64,000 bases of DNA, from assembly GCA_003142855.1 (NCBI GenBank), contig PLNW01000144.1, positions 62,001-126,000 on the forward strand. The letters are read 5' to 3'. Of the stretch, positions 59,673-64,000 are shown piece after piece; within the stretch, counting starts at the first letter, position 1, and the number at the start of each line of letters is the position of its first letter. The position numbers were made by a program, and so were the translations under genes. Origin of the DNA: Myxococcales bacterium. Lineage in GTDB: Bacteria; Myxococcota_A; Polyangia; Fen-1088. Below the pieces are notes generated by a model. The model searched no databases, was not told the DNA's origin, and saw only the letters and a list, made by a program, of their open reading frames with translations.

Positions 59673-61205
59673 GTGGTTGGTAACGTGACCACCCAAGGCG
59701 TCGCCAGACCCGACAGCAAACACAGGAGCCGGTTCGGCTTGCGTGCCCAGATCTTGCTTGGCCTGGCCGCCGTCACTCTCATCGCCATTCTCACCACCGG
59801 ATTTCTCGCCCTATGGGCGGCCGGCAACACCCTGCGGGCTCATCGCGAGACCGAGGCGGTGACCTTGGCGTCTGCCGCGGCGAGGATGGCGTCGGCACTT
59901 GTGGACCGCCATGGCGAGATAGCCTCGCATGAAAGTCGTGAGCAGCTGCAGGCGGCGCTGTCTTCACTGTCGGAGCGAGCAGGGGGCATCGGGTTTTCCG
60001 TGCTGTCCGCCGATCGCGGTGTCATCGCTGCCTGGCCGCCGCGCTCGGCCCGCGACGTGGATCCGCCGATTGCCAACAGTGTCGTGGCTGGGATCCCGCC
60101 GGTGCTGCAGTACCGCAATTCCCCCGGCGACGGCGCCACGCAGTTGTTGGCGTATGCGGGCATCGAGGTCAAGGGGCGAGTCGTGGGTGCAGCCCGCGCG
60201 GTACTGGATGCGCCCGCGCCGGTGCACGTAGTTTTGCGGCGTTCGGGCTGGCTGCTGCTGGGCCTGGTGTGCGCTGATGCCCTGCTGGTCTTGGCCTTGG
60301 GCTACTTCGTGCTCACCCAGATGGTGGTTCGGCCTTTGCGCCAAATGGAGCGGGCCACGGCGCAGGTCGGGGTGGGCGATTGGGACCAGCACATCGATCT
60401 GTCCGGTCCGTCCGAGCTGAGCGCGTTGGCGCGCGCCTTCAACCAGATGACCTCGTCGCTGGCAACCCAGCGCGAGCAGCTGATTCGTTCCGAGAAGCTC
60501 GCGTCGGTCGGACAACTGGCGGCAGGCGTAGCGCACGAGATCGGCAATCCTTTGGCCGCGATCTTGGGCTATGTCGACATCCTGCGCGCGGATGCGGCCG
60601 GCGCGGGTCGCTTGCCGGACGCGGAACGGCGTGATGCCCTCGACCGGGTCAAGGCGGAAACCCAGCGGATCAATCGCATCATCCGCGACCTGCTCGAGTA
60701 CTCGCGTCCCAGCCACGAGGAGCCGTCGCTCATCGATCCCCTTCTCGTGGTGCGTTCGGCGCAGGCACTCTTGGCTCCGCAGGCTCGCTTGCGCGACGTG
60801 CGCATCACGGTTGCGCCTGACGAAGGTGCCTGGCCCAGGGTCATGGTGTCGCAGGGACGCATGACCCAGGTTTTGGTCAACCTTCTGCTCAACGCGGCCG
60901 ATGCGATGGATGGCAAGGGCCAGGTAGCGGTCACCTGCGAGAGCGTGGCCGGGCGGGTGCGCATTGCCGTCGGTGACGAGGGGCCGGGCATAGAACGCGA
61001 GCTTCGTCGCAAGGTCTTCGACCCCTTCTTCACCACCAAGCCACCCGGCCAGGGCACCGGGCTCGGGCTTTCCATCTCGCGATCGATCGTGGAAAGCTAC
61101 GGCGGCACGCTTGAGCTGGATCTTGAGGCGGCGAGGGGAGCGCGATTTGTGATCGACTTACCGGCCGTCGCTAGTTCATCCGGCACTCAAGAACCAGCAC
61201 CGTGA
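59673..61205 (+). CDS. NtrB-like sensor histidine kinase
   Basis: About 510 residues from a GTG (59673; alternative 59685). Two membrane helices (about 25-45 and 205-225) enclose a periplasmic sensor region. A HAMP domain and a HisKA domain follow, with the phospho-acceptor His in [16 protein letters not shown], then ATPase boxes [17 protein letters not shown] and GTGLGLSIS. The [10 protein letters not shown] pattern is typical of kinases that pair with sigma-54 activators; candidate partners are the 25.3 kb and 9.1 kb regulators, not adjacent. It converges with a PP2C gene and overlaps it by 35 bases. Confidence 0.9.
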   Translation: MVGNVTTQGVARPDSKHRSRFGLRAQILLGLAAVTLIAILTTGFLALWAAGNTLRAHRETEAVTLASAAARMASALVDRHGEIASHESREQLQAALSSLSERAGGIGFSVLSADRGVIAAWPPRSARDVDPPIANSVVAGIPPVLQYRNSPGDGATQLLAYAGIEVKGRVVGAARAVLDAPAPVHVVLRRSGWLLLGLVCADALLVLALGYFVLTQMVVRPLRQMERATAQVGVGDWDQHIDLSGPSELSALARAFNQMTSSLATQREQLIRSEKLASVGQLAAGVAHEIGNPLAAILGYVDILRADAAGAGRLPDAERRDALDRVKAETQRINRIIRDLLEYSRPSHEEPSLIDPLLVVRSAQALLAPQARLRDVRITVAPDEGAWPRVMVSQGRMTQVLVNLLLNAADAMDGKGQVAVTCESVAGRVRIAVGDEGPGIERELRRKVFDPFFTTKPPGQGTGLGLSISRSIVESYGGTLELDLEAARGARFVIDLPAVASSSGTQEPAP

Positions 61206-61935
61206 TGTTGTCCGGGCCGCCGGCGTCGTTGGCGGCGGCAACCAGTTTGTGGGCGGCGTCGTCCAGGTCCACGCCCACCTTGAGCAGGTCGCGCATGGTG
61301 GGCGGTTCCACCGGGCCCGACAGGCCATCCGAGCACAGCAGGAAGATGTCGCCGTCCTTGACGTCGGCGGCCGAGACGTCGACCTGGACTGTGTCTTTCA
61401 TGCCCAGGGCACGCGTGATCACGTTTCGGTGCGGGAATTTCTTTTGCTCATCCTCGGTCATGCCCGGCCGGGCGTCTTTGTAGTCCTCGAGCAGCGAGTG
61501 ATCGCGGGTCATCTGTTCCACCACGCCGTCGCGCACGCGATAGCAGCGCGAATCTCCGACATGGGCAATGTAGAACTTGTCTTCGCAGATCTGCCCGATG
61601 ACCACCGTGGTGCCCATGCCGGTCATGCGCACGTCACGGGTGGCGGCTTCGTGGATCTTTCTGTTGGCATGCTTGATGGCCACCACCAGGCGGTTCTCCA
61701 GATACGACAGCGCCCGGTCCATCTTGTAGGGCCAGGTGGCGTCGTCGTCCTTGGAACGGGCGAAGAACTCGCGGATGGCGTCTGCGGCCATCTTCGAGGC
61801 CACTTCGCCACTGGCGTGGCCCCCCATTCCGTCCGCGACCAAGAAGAGCTGCTCGTCCTCGATTAGACAGAAGTAGTCTTCGTTGTGGTTGCGTTTCAGC
61901 CCGGGATCGGTCTTGGCAGCATAGCGGATGTGCAT
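61171..61935 (-). CDS. PP2C-type Ser/Thr protein phosphatase
   Basis: 254 residues from the ATG at 61935. All the metal-binding motifs of the PPM fold are present: [36 protein letters not shown] and GGPDNITV. It removes phosphate from Ser/Thr on substrates of Hanks-type kinases, which are numerous in myxobacteria. The FHA-GGDEF protein 3 kb away is a possible phospho-dependent partner; that is inference. The stop lies inside the 3' end of the histidine kinase gene. Confidence 0.92.
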   Translation of the reverse strand: MHIRYAAKTDPGLKRNHNEDYFCLIEDEQLFLVADGMGGHASGEVASKMAADAIREFFARSKDDDATWPYKMDRALSYLENRLVVAIKHANRKIHEAATRDVRMTGMGTTVVIGQICEDKFYIAHVGDSRCYRVRDGVVEQMTRDHSLLEDYKDARPGMTEDEQKKFPHRNVITRALGMKDTVQVDVSAADVKDGDIFLLCSDGLSGPVEPPTMRDLLKVGVDLDDAAHKLVAAANDAGGPDNITVLVLECRMN

Positions 61936-62048
61936 AGTTAGCGGGTACAGTTGAGCGTTGTCCGTCGCTCCTGTCAACCTCGGAGCGCGGTCATCCTGAC
62001 GAGAAGCGTTTTCCGTAGTTGACGGTCTGTCGTCCGGTGGATAAGGTA

Positions 62049-62064
62049 CTGAACGAATGTCTAT
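62049..62064 (-). promoter_or_regulatory. Possible LexA operator at the cinA start
   Basis: CTGAACGAATGTCTAT matches the lexA-upstream box (CTGAACAAACGTATGG) at 11 of 16 positions, 13 of 18 with the two flanking TA bases counted. It includes the CTGAAC half-site and fits the Myxococcus-type motif at 14 of 17. It overlaps the ATG at 62057. LexA could repress the cinA-recA unit by binding here. Confidence 0.55.
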
Positions 62065-63454
62065 CCCTCCGTTGGGCAAGGGGCGCAGGGCTGCGGCCCA
62101 TAAGCCTGCAAGCAAGAAACCTCCACCCGCAAGACCAGCAGCCGCCCATTCCCCCGACGCTCATGCGTCGGCGCCATTCCTCGTGGCGCCGCACACCGCG
62201 GCCATTTTGGCCATCGGGGACGAGGTCCTGCGCGGCGAGATCCGCAACACCAATGCGACCTTTCTTTCCGAACGCCTGTTCGATGCGGGCTTGGAGGTTT
62301 GCGAGCAGCGGGTTGTGGCTGACCAGGCCGCGGCGATGCAGCGTGCTCTGCAAGAACTGGCGCAGCGCGCGGCGGTTGTCGTGGTGACCGGGGGACTGGG
62401 TCCGACCGAGGACGATCGCACAGTGGATGTGGTGGCTGATCTGTTGGGGGTCGAGGCGGGGCCGCACAGTGCCTCGCTGGAGGCGATGAAGAAGCGCTTT
62501 GCCGCGCATGGATTCGAGCTGACGCCCAACAATCTGCGCCAGGTGCGCGTGCCCCGCGGCGCCGAGGTGCTGCCCAACGAGGCCGGCATCGCGCCCGGCT
62601 TCTTGGTTCGCATGGCGGGCCACGCGGTCTATTTCCTGCCCGGCATTCCGCGGGAGATGGAGCGGATCTATCTCGACCATGTGGCGCCCAGGCTGCGGGC
62701 CCACATGGCCGCGCAGGGAGTGCCCGGTGCGGCTGTGCGCACCTGGCACGTCTACGGCATGGGCGAATCGCACATCGATCACCGCCTAGCCAAGCTGCTG
62801 GAGAACATCCCCCGTGCGACCCTGCACTTTCGCACCGACGCGCCCGAAAACCACGTCAAGGTGGTGATCCGTGGGCCTGACACGGCCAAGAACCAAGAGC
62901 TGCTGGAGCAGGTGGATCGCGACCTGCGCAAACGCATCGGCCCCGGAATCTACGGCGTGGACGGCGAAACCTTTCCCAAGGTTGTGGGCCAGGCCCTGCG
63001 CGCGGCCGGAACCACGCTGGCCCTGGCCGAGTCGTGTACCGGCGGTGAGGCCGGACAGATGATCACGGCCGAACCCGGCGCCAGCGACTTCTTCCTGGGC
63101 AGCGTGGTGGCCTACTCCAACGACGTCAAGGTCAATGTCCTGGGTGTGAAAGCCGCCACCATCGCCGAGTCCGGGGCGGTCAGCGAGCCCTGTGCCAAGG
63201 AGATGGCCGAAGGCGCGAGGCGCGTGACCGGCGCCGCCATTGCCGTGTCCCTCACCGGCGTCGCAGGTCCGGCGAAAGAGCGCGACCCATCCGCGTCGGG
63301 CACCAGCGAAAAGCCGGTGGGCACCGTGTGTTTTGCCCTGGCCAGCGCCAAGTCCACCAAGGCTGTCAGCAAACTTTTCAGCGGCGATCGCCAGAGCATT
63401 CGGCGGGCAGCGGCCTATTTCGCTCTCGATCTCGCGCGCCGCCACTCTCAGTGA
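62057..63454 (+). CDS. cinA: CinA-family nicotinamide-nucleotide amidohydrolase
   Basis: 465 residues. The N-terminal MoCF-like domain has [14 protein letters not shown] and GGLGPTEDD; the C-terminal amidohydrolase domain has [13 protein letters not shown], then TGVAGP. It converts NMN to NaMN, feeding pyridine-nucleotide salvage. The first 42 residues are not family-like; a GTG at 62183 would give the usual CinA start ([15 protein letters not shown]). It lies 14 bases upstream of recA, the classic cinA-recA order. Confidence 0.92.
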   Translation: MSIPPLGKGRRAAAHKPASKKPPPARPAAAHSPDAHASAPFLVAPHTAAILAIGDEVLRGEIRNTNATFLSERLFDAGLEVCEQRVVADQAAAMQRALQELAQRAAVVVVTGGLGPTEDDRTVDVVADLLGVEAGPHSASLEAMKKRFAAHGFELTPNNLRQVRVPRGAEVLPNEAGIAPGFLVRMAGHAVYFLPGIPREMERIYLDHVAPRLRAHMAAQGVPGAAVRTWHVYGMGESHIDHRLAKLLENIPRATLHFRTDAPENHVKVVIRGPDTAKNQELLEQVDRDLRKRIGPGIYGVDGETFPKVVGQALRAAGTTLALAESCTGGEAGQMITAEPGASDFFLGSVVAYSNDVKVNVLGVKAATIAESGAVSEPCAKEMAEGARRVTGAAIAVSLTGVAGPAKERDPSASGTSEKPVGTVCFALASAKSTKAVSKLFSGDRQSIRRAAAYFALDLARRHSQ

Positions 63455-63468
63455 TGCAGGAGACTCGT

Positions 63469-64000
63469 ATGGTTTCGCCCGAAAAGAAAGACGAACACAA
63501 CAAGTCCGAATCCGCCAAGCCTGCGCCGACCGCGCGTGAACGGGATCCGGCCCGCGACAAGGCCATCGAGCTGGCCGTGGCTACCATCGAGAAGCAGTTC
63601 GGCAAGGGCAGCATCATGCGCCTGGGCGATGAGATCCCCGCGCCCGAGGTTCGCGTCGTGCCGACCGGCTCGCTCGGGCTGGACATCGCGCTCGGGGTCG
63701 GCGGGTTGCCGCGCGGCCGGGTGGTCGAGATCTACGGTCCCGAGTCATCCGGCAAGACCACGCTGGCGCTGCACGTGGTGGCGCAGGCGCAGAAGCTGGG
63801 CGGCATCTGCGCGTTCGTCGACGCAGAACATGCGCTGGACGTTTCCTATGCGCGCCGCTTGGGCGTGCGCACCGACGACCTGCTGGTGTCGCAGCCGGAT
63901 TGCGGCGAGCAGGCCCTCGATATTACCGAGATGCTGGTCCGCTCTGGGGCGGTCGACGTGGTGGTGGTGGATTCGGTCGCGGCGCTGACCCCACGCGCCG
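63469..64000 (+). CDS. recA: Recombinase RecA, N-terminal part (cut by window end)
   Basis: The first 177 residues of RecA are in the window; the 3' part is beyond 64000. The ATG at 63469 has AGGAGA eight bases upstream. Features: [14 protein letters not shown], Walker [20 protein letters not shown] and [15 protein letters not shown], all characteristic of RecA. It binds single-stranded DNA and triggers LexA self-cleavage, so lexA at 8.2 kb is its partner. A 20-residue charged N-terminal extension is longer than in E. coli RecA. Confidence 0.97.
   Translation, partial: MVSPEKKDEHNKSESAKPAPTARERDPARDKAIELAVATIEKQFGKGSIMRLGDEIPAPEVRVVPTGSLGLDIALGVGGLPRGRVVEIYGPESSGKTTLALHVVAQAQKLGGICAFVDAEHALDVSYARRLGVRTDDLLVSQPDCGEQALDITEMLVRSGAVDVVVVDSVAALTPRA

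Overview
The window is high-GC, densely coded bacterial DNA that reads most like a Myxococcota (deltaproteobacterial) chromosome. The clues are many short lipoproteins with Cys- and Gly-rich regions, MopE-type CDGxDNDC repeats, disintegrin-like cysteine repeats, two GGDEF proteins, sigma-54 activators, and a LexA operator that fits the Myxococcus-type motif as I remember it. The assignment is an inference from gene content; there is no rRNA gene here to confirm it, and I saw no tRNA, CRISPR array, prophage or insertion sequence.

Layout. 1-8 kb is an accessory stretch of exported proteins: lipoproteins of unknown function, a PIN-toxin remnant, a large fibronectin/Cys-rich lipoprotein whose frame is broken at a 12-G tract, an HtrA-like lipoprotein protease and a matrixin-like metalloprotease. 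At 8.2-10.1 kb lexA is divergent from a sigma-54 activator. 10.1-25.0 kb is a complete minus-strand type II secretion operon, gspC-D-E-F-G-H-I-J-K-L-M-N (no prepilin peptidase in the window), interrupted by two sets of small palindromic repeats. An NtrC-type response regulator (25.3-26.8 kb) precedes it. 27-31.8 kb encodes two secreted proteins, a GH30 glycosidase lipoprotein and a MopE/FGE-like fusion.

32-45.6 kb is mostly metabolic: a diguanylate cyclase, a HAD phosphatase, HMG-CoA lyase, chorismate synthase (aroC) divergent from arginine decarboxylase (speA), two radical SAM proteins (one fused to an anchored extracytoplasmic domain), a BrkB/YihY membrane protein and an M16 peptidase. 45.8-48.3 kb is a membrane pyrophosphatase. 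48.8-52.7 kb is a cluster of an outer-membrane-like protein, an ECF sigma factor, a FecR-like protein and a vWA lipoprotein, likely one envelope-signalling unit. 52.7-64 kb holds NUDIX, DnaJ, a lytic transglycosylase, FHA-GGDEF, polyprenyl synthase with xseB, an NtrB-type kinase, a PP2C phosphatase, cinA and the 5' part of recA.

The most notable non-genic signal is a set of dispersed inverted repeats: CACAGAG-type hairpins at five places, a 165-bp element with perfect 19-bp inverted ends between gspM and gspN, three CCCTCTCC/GGAGAGGG hairpins inside the 5' end of gspI, and a 26-bp sequence shared downstream of two genes. Other points worth a look are the poly-G frame break at 1356-1367, the anchored radical SAM fusion, and a second LexA-like box lying on the cinA start codon.
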